Shown: piece after piece, positions 1 to 8,951 of the stretch
Layout: each line of letters opens with the position of its first letter
Numbering within the stretch: the first letter of the stretch is position 1
Assembly (NCBI RefSeq): GCF_030823405.1
Contig: NZ_JAUSXC010000001.1
Location: 4,221,001 to 4,285,000 of the forward strand
DNA length: 64,000 nucleotides
Source: Chryseobacterium ginsenosidimutans
GTDB lineage: Bacteria > Bacteroidota > Bacteroidia > Flavobacteriales > Weeksellaceae
Reading direction: 5' to 3'
The notes under the pieces: generated by a model
The model's input: the letters and a program-made list of their open reading frames with translations, nothing else
The model's database searches: none
Told to the model about the DNA's origin: nothing
Translations under genes and position numbers: made by a program

Positions 1-564
1 GAAGGTCAGGTAAAAGCTCAGCTTATTTTTCCACATTATTATGAAAGATTTAAATCGGATGGAGTTGAGCATAATTTATATACAGGCCAAAATATTGCAC
101 CGGAACTTCCCTATAATTCAAAAGTTGTTCACAAGCTCAGATATTGGCAGCTGAAAACAATTTGTAATATGGAACAAGAATTCCAGATCTTTAAAAAAGA
201 CCTTCCGATTTGTTTGGATATTGCTTCATTAATCTTTGTTTATAATGAAAAAATAGATATCCGCTTCAGAATGGATGAAAAGCGATTTGACGTAGATGGA
301 GCCTACAATTCTTACTACGAAATTATCAAAAAGCGATTGGATAAAGCCCATGTAAAAGATACTACAGAAAGAATTACCTGTCCCGGCAAAATAACAATCG
401 TTTATTTCGGAATGGAAAACCAAAAAGAATATCTGGAATATATCAATAAATTACAGAAAAAAAACGTGCTGCAAAACGATATTGAATTTTTAAAAGTAGA
501 AGATTTACAGGGAATTACCGGTCTTCTTGCATTGAGAGTTTCAATAAGCAAGATTAGTCTATAA
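1..564 (+). CDS. C-terminal part of a probable GAF domain-containing protein (5' end outside window)
   Basis: The reading frame is open from base 1, so this is the 3' end (about 187 codons) of a longer gene and the ATG at 169 is internal. The visible part resembles, from memory, the C-terminal region of a conserved roughly 790-residue GAF-domain protein of flavobacteria: an IFPHYYERFKSDGVE stretch near the window start, then DIRFRMDEKRFDVDGAYN and a final LQGITGLLALRV. No GAF domain itself is in the visible part, so the name rests on recalled similarity. Its last 11 bases overlap the convergent bestrophin gene. No function can be assigned beyond a likely cytosolic sensory or signalling role. 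Confidence 0.6.
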   Translation, partial: EGQVKAQLIFPHYYERFKSDGVEHNLYTGQNIAPELPYNSKVVHKLRYWQLKTICNMEQEFQIFKKDLPICLDIASLIFVYNEKIDIRFRMDEKRFDVDGAYNSYYEIIKKRLDKAHVKDTTERITCPGKITIVYFGMENQKEYLEYINKLQKKNVLQNDIEFLKVEDLQGITGLLALRVSISKISL

Positions 565-1468
565 AATAAGAATCTGCTTTTTTTAATTCATCCTGCGGAA
601 TTTCTGCCTGTTCAAAAATAGAAAACTCAATTGATCTGCAAATACTGTTCAAAGCAAGATCATTTTCTTCTTCGCCAAAAGGTTCGCCAATTTCCTGAAT
701 AATAGCTTCTAATGCAATAAAAGTATAGCTGATTAAAAGGACAATTAAGGGCATCATCCAGTCAAGTGTATCAACCAACCCGAAAGGGAGCCAAAAACAA
801 TATAAATAAACCGTTCGGTGCAGCAAAATAGTATAAGCAAACGGTAAAGGAGTATTGCAAATTCTCTCACAACCACCAGAAATACTAGAAAACTGGTTCA
901 ATTGATGATCCAACTGAACCAAAACAATCGTATCAATATTCCCTTTTTTGTGTTGGTCTTTAAACCATTCTGCAATAAAACTTAGAATTATACTGGGAAT
1001 AAATTTTTTATTATTTAATTTCTCAACCTGGTCAGAAGAAAGTAATCTCGAAAGATGTTCAGTTCCCGATTTACCTCTTAACTGATAATTTAAAGACCAG
1101 CTGAAAGCAGAAATCATTTTTATAACTTCCTGTTTTTCTTCGTTTGACGGACCATCTACAAGAGAAAAAATCTGTCTCGTTAAAGATCTTGTTTCAACAA
1201 CCAATAAGCCCCAGAGTTTTCTTCCTTCCCAGTAACGATCATAGCTTGCGGAATTGCAGAATCCCATAAAAATTGCCAATGCCAAGCCGATCAGCGTAAA
1301 AATAGTGGGATTAAGATGAACTTTATAGTCGAAGATCCTTCCTTTAAAAAAATAGATCGCCAAAGAAAATACCATAATGATAACCAGCTGAACAACTATT
1401 TTCTTCAACACAGAACCTCTCCATATGAAAAGCATTCTCAGCCAGTTTACACGCTGTCTTACAATCAT
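554..1468 (-). CDS. Bestrophin family anion channel
   Basis: 304-residue inner-membrane protein of the bestrophin (UPF0187) family; bacterial members form pentameric ion channels. Membrane segments appear at about 22-41, 55-71, 213-229 and 237-255. The family signature NSASYDRYWEGRKLWG lies at 72-87 and the acidic motif GEPFGEEENDL at about 261-271. The upstream gene (HD-PycTM protein) ends 16 bp before this start on the same strand, so the two are probably co-transcribed, which could link channel activity to signalling by the upstream protein (inference). The 3' end overlaps the convergent partial gene by 11 bp. Length is normal for the family. Confidence 0.88.
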   Translation of the reverse strand: MIVRQRVNWLRMLFIWRGSVLKKIVVQLVIIMVFSLAIYFFKGRIFDYKVHLNPTIFTLIGLALAIFMGFCNSASYDRYWEGRKLWGLLVVETRSLTRQIFSLVDGPSNEEKQEVIKMISAFSWSLNYQLRGKSGTEHLSRLLSSDQVEKLNNKKFIPSIILSFIAEWFKDQHKKGNIDTIVLVQLDHQLNQFSSISGGCERICNTPLPFAYTILLHRTVYLYCFWLPFGLVDTLDWMMPLIVLLISYTFIALEAIIQEIGEPFGEEENDLALNSICRSIEFSIFEQAEIPQDELKKADSYFID

Positions 1469-1484
1469 TTTTTAGGCTAAAAAT

Positions 1485-2669
1485 TTAAAGCGAAAGAAAA
1501 GCATATCCAAAAGATAATACCGAAATAATAATTCCGGCCATAAAAATCTGATAGGTTATTGATAAAAGCCTGTATTTCCTGTCTAAAACTTTACCCAGAT
1601 AATATAAATCTTTCACCATAGAATCGTAAATATAATCACGGTCTTTGATAAGAACATTCATTGCATCCTGATAATCATCAAAAATCATTCTGTTAAAATT
1701 CCCGAAGAATAAAAGATTTACTTTTCTGTCAGCAACATCCTGTAAGGTAAATCTCGCTTTTGTAACATTTGGCTTTGTAGATAAAATAGCAAAAATAATC
1801 GTTAAAACAGCAGATAATAACAGAATAAAACTAGGAATAATTAAATGTGAATTCTTAGGCGTATCCAGTTTCGGAACTAAAACAGAAAGACAAACCGAGA
1901 TGATAATTGCATTTACAGAAAGTAGAATATTCGCTTTACTGTCAGCAATATCACTCAATCGGGTATGATTGCTTAGAGTTACTCTAAACAAAGTATCCAC
2001 ACTTCGGTCGGATTTGGGTTCTTTTTCTTTATCTTTTTTATTTTCAGAATTGTCTTTTTTGCCGTCTTTTTTATCTTCCTCTTTTTCCAGTTTTTTCTCT
2101 ATTTTCTTAATATTTTTCTCTTTCAGAGACTGCCAGTTTGCTTTTGCATAATCTGTATAAAATTTATGCTTATTTTTCAGCATCTCAAGATTCCCGGCAT
2201 TCCATTCATCATTAGAAAAACATCGTACATTCGTCAGTTCCCATTCTTTTCTCAGGGCATCCGAAATATCATTGTAGTCGTGACCTGCAAAATGGCTGCA
2301 ATCAGCATCTTTTACAATCTGTTCTAAAAAATTTTGTGGATCGTAAGTAATTTTTGTTGCTAAAATTAATTTAGAAACATCCTCAATATAATCCTCAGGA
2401 TAATCTTCTTTTTGAAGAAAATCCTTCATGATCTTCACCCCTTCTTCCTCATGATTCTGTGCACATTCTATATATCCAGTATCATGAAACCAAAGTGCCA
2501 ACAGCACTTTTTCTTCATCTTCTTTGGAAACAGAAGAATTTTTAATAATTTCTTCCGCTTTGTTTACAGTATATGTAGTATGTATAAAATTATGATAAAA
2601 ATATACCGAAGATAACTTATCTTTGAATAAGATTTCGACATAATCTTTGGCTTTATGTAAAATATTCAT
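1485..2669 (-). CDS. HD domain protein with C-terminal Pycsar effector-like (PycTM/DUF5706) membrane domain
   Basis: The ATG at 2667-2669 is taken as the start; the codon just upstream is GTG. Residue numbers below count that GTG as 1 (395 residues). The N-terminal half looks like an HD phosphohydrolase domain, with His at 27 and 31, the HD pair in WFHDTGY (63-64) and a KDAD motif near 121-124. A Lys/Glu-rich low-complexity linker runs about 183-223. The C-terminal part has membrane segments near 248-266, 278-297 and 376-394 and the DSKANILLS motif typical of PycTM effectors of cyclic-pyrimidine anti-phage systems. No adjacent nucleotide cyclase is present. Only 27 bp separate it from the divergent gene at 2697. 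It may hydrolyse a nucleotide signal and disturb the membrane; function unproven. Confidence 0.8.
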   Translation of the reverse strand: MNILHKAKDYVEILFKDKLSSVYFYHNFIHTTYTVNKAEEIIKNSSVSKEDEEKVLLALWFHDTGYIECAQNHEEEGVKIMKDFLQKEDYPEDYIEDVSKLILATKITYDPQNFLEQIVKDADCSHFAGHDYNDISDALRKEWELTNVRCFSNDEWNAGNLEMLKNKHKFYTDYAKANWQSLKEKNIKKIEKKLEKEEDKKDGKKDNSENKKDKEKEPKSDRSVDTLFRVTLSNHTRLSDIADSKANILLSVNAIIISVCLSVLVPKLDTPKNSHLIIPSFILLLSAVLTIIFAILSTKPNVTKARFTLQDVADRKVNLLFFGNFNRMIFDDYQDAMNVLIKDRDYIYDSMVKDLYYLGKVLDRKYRLLSITYQIFMAGIIISVLSFGYAFLSL

Positions 2670-2696
2670 CACCGAAATTTTGTTAATTGTAAATTT

Positions 2697-5600
2697 ATGA
2701 ATTTATCCTTGAAAACTCATCTAAAAAATACTTCTGTTGTGCTCCGAGTAGTATTATCCGCCGGAGTTCTCTATTCCTGCGCAACATATAACGTAAAAAA
2801 GGGTAAAAACTTATCTGAAATAGGAAATTCTGATATAAAATCCGAAAACGATTTTAGAATTTTCTTAATAGGTGATGCCGGAAATGCAGATGAGCCTCAA
2901 TCTCAGCATACTTTGAATCTTTTAAAAGATCAATTGGAATCTGCAGGCAGTAACTCAATGCTTATATTTTTGGGTGATAATATTTACCCGAGCGGAATGC
3001 CTAAAGAATCTGATAAAGATTATGCTTTAGCAAAACAAAAGCTTGAAAATCAATTAACCATCACAAAAAACTTCAAAGGCAAAACATTGGTTATCCCAGG
3101 AAATCATGATTGGTACAATGGTTTAGACGGATTGAAATCCCAGGAAGAACTTGTGAAAAATTATTTTAATGATAAAAAAGCTTTTCTCCCAAAAAATTCT
3201 TGCCCGATTGATGATATCAGCCTTACAAAAGACATTAAATTAATCGTAATTGATACAGAATGGGCATTGGTAAACTGGGACAATTATCCTGGAATCAATA
3301 AAAACTGTGATATCAAAACCCGTGAAGATTTTTTCGATGAATTTAAAGATTTAATTAATAAAAATCAGGACAAAAAGATCATTGTTGCTCTTCATCACCC
3401 GATTATCAGCAGCGGAACTCATGCAGGCTTTACCTCCGCAAAAGCTAATCTTTATCCTTTCAAAAGTAAAGTTCCTGTTCCGGGAGTTGCAAGTCTATTG
3501 AATGTCGTGAGAAGTTCTTCGGGAGCAAATCCTGAAGATATTAACAACCAACATTATGCAGATCTTTCAAACAGATTAAAAAGTATTGTTCAGGAAAAAG
3601 AAAATGTCATTTTTGTTTCCGGGCATGATCATAATTTACAATATCACAAAGACAGAAATATCAGACAGATCATCAGTGGGGCGGGTTCAAAAGTTGATCC
3701 GGCATCGATTGGTGAAAAAACAGATTTTTCTTATGGAGGAAGTGGTTTTGCTGTTTTAAATATTAGAAAAGATCAAAGTTCTGATGTTGAATACTTTTCT
3801 ACAAAAAATAACAATTTAGAAAAACTAGCACAGATTCAGGTGATTGATAAGCCTAAAGAATTTGTAAATAACTATCCGAATTCTTTTCCATCTGCAGTTT
3901 CATCAACAATTTACAATAAAAAATTAACGCAAAAAGGAGGAATCTACAGATGGCTTTGGGGAGAACATTACAGAAAATATTACGGAATGCCGATTGAAGC
4001 TCCGACAGCTAATATTTCTACACTTGACGGCGGTTACACTCCTTTTAGAGAAGGAGGAGGAAATCAGTCGAACAGTTTACGCTTAAAATCTCAGGACGGA
4101 CAGGAATTTGTAATGAGAGGTGTTAAAAAAAGTGCCGTTCGTTTCCTTAATAATATGGCTTTCAAGAAAAGTACATTTGGAAATGAATTAAACAATACGT
4201 TCCCTGACAAATTCTTGCTTGATTTTTATACTACCAATCATCCGTTTACTCCATTTTCAATTGGAAATATGGCAGATAAGCTGAATATTTTCCACAGTAA
4301 CCCAAGATTATTTTATATCCCTAAGCAGCAGGCTTTAGGTGAATATAACACGAATTATGGTGATGAAATGTATATGATAGAGGAACGTTTTTCTTCAGAT
4401 CCGAAAACTCTGGCAACTCTTGATAATGCAAAAGATATTGTTTCAACGGATGATGTTCTGAAAAATTTCAATAAAAACTACAAATATTCAGTCGATCAGG
4501 AATCTTACATCAGAGCAAGGATTTTTGATATGTTAATTGGTGACTGGGACAGACATTCCGATCAATGGAAATGGGCAGAATATCAGGACGGCGACAAAGT
4601 AATTTATAAACCGATTCCAAGAGACAGAGATCAGGCTTTCAGTAAATATGATGGGGCTGCTTTCAAAATTATCATGAATATTCCGGCAATACGCCACATG
4701 AAAACTTTTAAAGAAGATATACAAAGTGTGAAATGGCTTGCTATGGAGCCTTATCCTATAGATTTAATTTTCCTTAAAGGCTCAACTGAAGAAGAGTGGA
4801 TTGCACAGGCAAAATATATTCAGGAACATTTAACGGATAAAGATATTGATGATACCTTCAACAATTTACCAAAAGAAGTTAAAGACGAAACAATTGCCGA
4901 TATTCAAAGAAAACTAAAAATAAGAAAGACCAAATTACAGTCTTACGCTTCACAATATTACGATGTTTTACAGAAAAAAGTTCCGTTAGCAGGAACGGTA
5001 AATCCTGATAAATTTGTGATTACAAAAACAGGAAATTCTGTTAACGTAAAACAATATAAATTAGATAAAAACAAAGAAAATCCTGAGTTGGTTTTTGAAA
5101 AAACATATAACGATTCAAAAACTAAAGAACTTTGGGTTTACGGATTGGAAGATGATGATATTTATGAAGTTTCCGGTGATGGAAAACCTAAAATGAATAT
5201 CAGATTAATTGGCGGTTACAATAATGACACCTATAATGTGGCCAATGGAAGTAAGGTGAAAATTTATGATTTTAAATCACAAAAAAACACGTACAATACC
5301 CATGGCGCGACGAAAAATATTTCGGACGATTATGACATCAACACGTATAATTACAAACACCCTAAATATAACTTCTTTGCAGGTTATCCAAATGCAGATT
5401 ACAATCCCGATGACGGCGTGATTCTTGGTGTTCTGGCAAATTATACGGTAAATAATTTCATTCGCTCTCCTTACACTCAAAAACACAGCTTAAAAGTAAA
5501 CTTTTATACTGCAACAGGTGGCTTTAACGCTATTTATAAAGGAATTTTCAAGAAAGCAATTTCGAGCTGGGATTTCAATATTGATGCAGGATTTACAACT

Positions 5601-6413
5601 CCTCGTTTTGCAGAAAACTTCTTTGGTCTATCCAACGAAAGCGATTTCGACAGGGAAACAACGGAAATGAAGTACAACAGAGCAAGAATTTCAAAATTCA
5701 ATTTTGCACCTTCTATTTCTAAGAAAAGCTGGGCAAATTTATTTCAGCAATTTCAATTAACTTTTGAAAGTAATAAGGTTCAGCGAAATGGGGATCGTTT
5801 TGTGGATGTTTCTCATGATGTAAGACCCGAAGTTTTCGACAATCAACAATTTGGAGGAGCCAATTACACATTCAGTTATAAAAATTTAGATAACAACGCC
5901 TTTCCGACTTTAGGGATGGAATTAAAATTAAACGCAGACTGGAAAACCAATCTTACGGATTTTAACAGAAACTTTCTGATCTTAAGCGGAACTTTATCTG
6001 TGGATCACAGACTTGACAGCAGAGGAAATTTCGTATTTGCTAATTCCAGTAATGCAAGATGGATCAATAATAACAACTTTGAATTCTATCAGGCTGCAGC
6101 AATTGGTGGCAATAATGGAATGAGAGCTTTCCGAAATGACAGATTTTCAGGGAGATCTTACTTTACCAATAACTCAGAAATTCGTTGGGATTTCGGAAGA
6201 GTAAAAAATAATATTATTCCTGCAAACATGGGTATTCTATTAGGCTACGATGTAGGAAGAGTCTGGAATGACAACGAAGATTCCAAAAAGTGGCATCAAT
6301 CTGTCGGTGGCGGATTTTGGCTAAGTATTGTTGAAATGTTCTCCGCAAGACTGAATTATTTCTACGGAACAGATGGCGGAAGAATTTCCGGAGGTGTGGG
6401 GATGACGTTTTAA
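2697..6413 (+). CDS. Outer-membrane fusion: metallophosphoesterase, kinase-like middle domain and Omp85-like barrel
   Basis: 1238-residue surface protein. The N-terminus has a hydrophobic segment ending LYSC (Cys28), suggesting a lipoprotein signal. Residues about 52-355 are a calcineurin-like phosphoesterase: GDAG (59-62), GDNIY (93-97), GNHDW (135-139), HH (233-234) and GHDHN (309-313). The middle region has a Gly-rich stretch (453-456), FVMRGVKK (471-478), GDWDRHSDQW (615-624) and PIPRDRDQAF (639-648), which follow the order of PI3/4-kinase- or CotH-like kinase motifs. From about 900 it looks like a surface-antigen/BamA-type beta-barrel ending in Phe. A TAAATTTA box overlaps the start codon, so the transcript may be nearly leaderless. 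The phosphatase and barrel calls are firm; the kinase-like reading is inference. Confidence 0.85.
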   Translation: MNLSLKTHLKNTSVVLRVVLSAGVLYSCATYNVKKGKNLSEIGNSDIKSENDFRIFLIGDAGNADEPQSQHTLNLLKDQLESAGSNSMLIFLGDNIYPSGMPKESDKDYALAKQKLENQLTITKNFKGKTLVIPGNHDWYNGLDGLKSQEELVKNYFNDKKAFLPKNSCPIDDISLTKDIKLIVIDTEWALVNWDNYPGINKNCDIKTREDFFDEFKDLINKNQDKKIIVALHHPIISSGTHAGFTSAKANLYPFKSKVPVPGVASLLNVVRSSSGANPEDINNQHYADLSNRLKSIVQEKENVIFVSGHDHNLQYHKDRNIRQIISGAGSKVDPASIGEKTDFSYGGSGFAVLNIRKDQSSDVEYFSTKNNNLEKLAQIQVIDKPKEFVNNYPNSFPSAVSSTIYNKKLTQKGGIYRWLWGEHYRKYYGMPIEAPTANISTLDGGYTPFREGGGNQSNSLRLKSQDGQEFVMRGVKKSAVRFLNNMAFKKSTFGNELNNTFPDKFLLDFYTTNHPFTPFSIGNMADKLNIFHSNPRLFYIPKQQALGEYNTNYGDEMYMIEERFSSDPKTLATLDNAKDIVSTDDVLKNFNKNYKYSVDQESYIRARIFDMLIGDWDRHSDQWKWAEYQDGDKVIYKPIPRDRDQAFSKYDGAAFKIIMNIPAIRHMKTFKEDIQSVKWLAMEPYPIDLIFLKGSTEEEWIAQAKYIQEHLTDKDIDDTFNNLPKEVKDETIADIQRKLKIRKTKLQSYASQYYDVLQKKVPLAGTVNPDKFVITKTGNSVNVKQYKLDKNKENPELVFEKTYNDSKTKELWVYGLEDDDIYEVSGDGKPKMNIRLIGGYNNDTYNVANGSKVKIYDFKSQKNTYNTHGATKNISDDYDINTYNYKHPKYNFFAGYPNADYNPDDGVILGVLANYTVNNFIRSPYTQKHSLKVNFYTATGGFNAIYKGIFKKAISSWDFNIDAGFTTPRFAENFFGLSNESDFDRETTEMKYNRARISKFNFAPSISKKSWANLFQQFQLTFESNKVQRNGDRFVDVSHDVRPEVFDNQQFGGANYTFSYKNLDNNAFPTLGMELKLNADWKTNLTDFNRNFLILSGTLSVDHRLDSRGNFVFANSSNARWINNNNFEFYQAAAIGGNNGMRAFRNDRFSGRSYFTNNSEIRWDFGRVKNNIIPANMGILLGYDVGRVWNDNEDSKKWHQSVGGGFWLSIVEMFSARLNYFYGTDGGRISGGVGMTF

Positions 6414-6464
6414 TGTAAAGTAAACTTCGATTCAATAAGGTAAAAATTATTTAATTGAATATAA

Positions 6465-6493
6465 AAAATCCGCAGAGAATTTCTGCGGATTTT
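6465..6493. terminator. Bidirectional rho-independent terminator
   Basis: A 12-bp perfect inverted repeat (AAAATCCGCAGA and its complement) around a 5-nt loop sits between the convergent genes ending at 6413 and 6498 and can serve both strands. Confidence 0.9.
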
Positions 6494-6497
6494 GCTT

Positions 6498-7379
6498 TTA
6501 TTGTAAAAGAAATTTATAAACATTTCCGCCTAATTTTTTATCCTTTTCATCAGCAATCAAGAGTGTTTTATCATCTAAAAAAACAACAGCTTCTTTTTGT
6601 GAATTGTGATTCAATGAAATTTTCTGAATTTTCGTTTTGCTGAAATCATTCGGTGAAAACCCGGTAAGAACCTGAATATTTTTATGGTTAAGCAAAATAA
6701 TTTTATCTTTTGTACTGTTAATTGTTGCAGAAGTAATCGCTGCATCACTATAACCGCCGTCAAGCTTTAATTTACCTATCATTTTCGCTTCAAAATCACC
6801 TTCTTTATTTGGAATCTGGAACACTAAGAAAGTGCCGTCAAAACCTTTGCTCCTGTTTTTTGTGAAAAGATAAAAATTACCGTCCATTTCTACAAAAGCT
6901 TCACAGTCGTATAACAAGTTTGACTTTTTCGGAGGAAATTCTGTTTGACCTTGATAATGAAATCTCGTTGTCTGAACTACCTTTGTGGATTTCTGAGAAG
7001 CATCTTTCAAATCTACTTTTAAAATAGCAAGATCTTTTCTGTCATTTTCATTATTTCCAAAATCTCCTATATAAATATTTCCTTGCGGATCTGTTGTGAT
7101 ATCTTCCCAATCAGTATTTTCGGCATTTTCTACCAAAACATCGTTAGTTAAGTTTCCTTTTTGATCCAAGCCGTAAATAACATTTTTATTTCCCTGATCT
7201 TCAATTGCCCAAATTGTATTTTTATCTTTAGACAGAGTAATTCCCGAAACTTCTTTCAGTTTTTTAGGTAAAGAAAACTGTACCGTTAAAGTATCATCTT
7301 TAGATTGTTCACTTTGAGTTTTCGGATTGCATCCGACGATCAAAAGTGAGGCTATTGCACAAAAAATAGTCATTTTCAT
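6498..7379 (-). CDS. Predicted lipoprotein with beta-propeller-like repeats (SdiA-regulated/esterase-like)
   Basis: 293 residues. The signal sequence ends in LIVGC (Cys17), a lipobox. The mature part has repeated blades of the type KNTIWAIEDQGN, NTDWEDITTDPQGNIYIGDFGN and DKIILLNHKN, which suggest a beta-propeller of the SdiA-regulated or phytase-like esterase kind. I cannot name a substrate. Its ATG overlaps the stop codon of mazG in a TAATG arrangement, so it is translationally coupled and in the mazG operon. Probably sits on the periplasmic face of a membrane. Confidence 0.6.
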   Translation of the reverse strand: MKMTIFCAIASLLIVGCNPKTQSEQSKDDTLTVQFSLPKKLKEVSGITLSKDKNTIWAIEDQGNKNVIYGLDQKGNLTNDVLVENAENTDWEDITTDPQGNIYIGDFGNNENDRKDLAILKVDLKDASQKSTKVVQTTRFHYQGQTEFPPKKSNLLYDCEAFVEMDGNFYLFTKNRSKGFDGTFLVFQIPNKEGDFEAKMIGKLKLDGGYSDAAITSATINSTKDKIILLNHKNIQVLTGFSPNDFSKTKIQKISLNHNSQKEAVVFLDDKTLLIADEKDKKLGGNVYKFLLQ

Positions 7380-8152
7380 TAGTTATTATTTATTAGTTTA
7401 GCTTTTTCCCAAAGAACATCCATTTCTTCCAAAGACATATCAGAAAGACTTAAATTATCATTTAAAGCCAGATCTTCCATTTTTTGGAATCTTGAAATAA
7501 ATTTTAAATTTGTTCTTTCTAAAGCCGAATCCGGATTAATACCTGAAATTCTTGCATAATTAATCAATGAGAAAAATACATCACCCAATTCCTGTTCTTT
7601 TTTATCCAGATCAGTTTCCGCATGAAATTCCTGAATTTCTTCATCCACTTTTTTCCATGCATCTTCTGCATCATGAAATTCAAAACCGATGCCTTTTACT
7701 TTATCCTGAATTCTGTAAGCTTTCACCAAACTCGGAAGACTTTTCGGAACTCCGCCCAAAATAGATTTATTTCCTTCTTTTAATTTTAATTTCTCCCAGT
7801 TCTGTTTCACTTCTTCCTCGTCTTTTACTTCTGTATCACCGTAAATATGAGGATGACGGAAAATTAATTTTTCATTCAAAGAATTAATGACATCAGCAAT
7901 ATCAAAACTTTCTTTTTCGGAACCGATTTTAGCATAAAAAACCAAATGAAGCAAAACATCACCAAGTTCTTTTTTTATTTCCTGCAAATCTCCCTGCAAA
8001 ATAGCATCCGAAAGCTCATAGGTTTCTTCCAAAGTTAAATGACGAAGCGATTCTAAGGTCTGTTTCTGATCCCACGGACATTTTTCCCGCAAATCATCCA
8101 TAATATCCAATAATCTTCCGAAAGCTTCTAACTTTTCCTGTCTGGTATTCAT
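7379..8152 (-). CDS. mazG: Nucleoside triphosphate pyrophosphohydrolase MazG
   Basis: About 257 residues with two tandem MazG domains, hydrolysing (d)NTPs to NMP and pyrophosphate as a house-cleaning enzyme. The first domain shows LEETYEL and ELGDVLLHLVFYAKI; the second shows EIQEFHAE and ELGDVFFSLINYAR; CPWDQKQT near the N-terminus is typical. The start at 8152 (MNTRQEK) is chosen over 8176 because the promoter box TAAATTTG at 8174-8181 would lie inside the longer reading. It is followed without a gap by the lipoprotein gene (TAATG overlap). Confidence 0.93.
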   Translation of the reverse strand: MNTRQEKLEAFGRLLDIMDDLREKCPWDQKQTLESLRHLTLEETYELSDAILQGDLQEIKKELGDVLLHLVFYAKIGSEKESFDIADVINSLNEKLIFRHPHIYGDTEVKDEEEVKQNWEKLKLKEGNKSILGGVPKSLPSLVKAYRIQDKVKGIGFEFHDAEDAWKKVDEEIQEFHAETDLDKKEQELGDVFFSLINYARISGINPDSALERTNLKFISRFQKMEDLALNDNLSLSDMSLEEMDVLWEKAKLINNN

Positions 8153-8173
8153 AATTAAGAATTCAAAGTGATA

Positions 8174-8181
8174 CAAATTTA
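8174..8181 (-). promoter_or_regulatory. Bacteroidota -7 box of mazG
   Basis: TAAATTTG on the minus strand, 21 bp upstream of the chosen mazG start. Confidence 0.65.
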
Positions 8182-8256
8182 AGGTAAATCTTTATGATTG
8201 TCCTTCTGTCTTGAAACTTTTGCAACTTTCCGCTAAATTCAACTTAATTGAAACAA

Positions 8257-8284
8257 AAAACCTCATCATTGCTGACAAGGTTTT
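8257..8284 (-). terminator. Terminator after the ruvX-def-DUF5606 group
   Basis: AAAACCT...AGGTTTT with a second inner TCA/TGA pairing and a TTGC loop, just downstream of the DUF5606 stop at 8309; an A-run on the plus strand gives a U-tract on the minus transcript. Confidence 0.7.
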
Positions 8285-8308
8285 ATTATTAAATTCAAAG
8301 GATGAGAA

Positions 8309-8875
8309 TTATCCCATTTTTCTGTGTGTACTTTTTGTAGCTGCTTTTGCACCAGAAGAAGCTTTCGCTTTCGGAGTTACCGGTTTATCAGCCTTTGGAG
8401 CTACTTTTTTTGGAGCTTCCTTATCTGTTAAGGTTACTTCTTCTCCTTCCTGAGCCGGATCCAATGTTTCAGGTTCAGCCTTTACAAAGCTTTCAGGAGT
8501 AATATATCCTGCTTTGTGAAGAATGTTGTACCACTGAGCCAATTTCTTGATATCAGAAGCATAAACTCTCTCTGTATCGTAGTTTGGAAGAGAAGCCGTC
8601 ATGAATTCTTTCAATTCAGCATCGCTTGATTTGTGAGCAATAGCTTCTTTGTAGTCGTAGTTTTTAGCAATATTTTCAAAAACTTCAAATAAAGGAACTT
8701 CTTTATCAAATGTAAACATTGCGATGTTGTCTAACAAACTTACTTGGCTAGAATTTCCGATGCTAACTTTTTTCTTTGTAGTAACATCTTCAATAATAAA
8801 TCCGTTTCTTAATTGAGAAACTAATTTGAAAAGTCCTGGCTTACCAGAAATTGAAATTATTTTTTCTAACAGCAT
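8309..8875 (-). CDS. DUF5606 domain-containing protein
   Basis: 188 residues, cytosolic, no signal peptide. The N-terminal region (about 1-150; LLEKIISISGKPGLFK, VSIGNSSQVSLLDNI, YDTERVYASDIKKLAQWYNIL) matches the conserved Bacteroidota family DUF5606, of unknown function. The tail from about 150 is rich in Lys, Ala and Pro and probably disordered, with a basic end (STHRKMG). It follows def on the same strand after 76 bp and is probably the last gene of the ruvX-def group, ending at the hairpin near 8270. Confidence 0.8.
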   Translation of the reverse strand: MLLEKIISISGKPGLFKLVSQLRNGFIIEDVTTKKKVSIGNSSQVSLLDNIAMFTFDKEVPLFEVFENIAKNYDYKEAIAHKSSDAELKEFMTASLPNYDTERVYASDIKKLAQWYNILHKAGYITPESFVKAEPETLDPAQEGEEVTLTDKEAPKKVAPKADKPVTPKAKASSGAKAATKSTHRKMG

Positions 8876-8951
8876 AATTTTATTTTTTTAAATTCTGCAA
8901 TCGGCTGTGGGCTTTTTGCGCTTTATTGTTTTTTTATTTTATTAATTCAAA

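Noticed and set aside
1969..2151. Ser/Leu/Phe-rich small open frame
   Set aside because: Antisense of the Lys/Glu-rich linker in the HD-PycTM protein.
1485..2669. A complete Pycsar anti-phage operon
   Set aside because: No nucleotide cyclase is encoded next to it or elsewhere in the window, so only an effector-like domain can be claimed.
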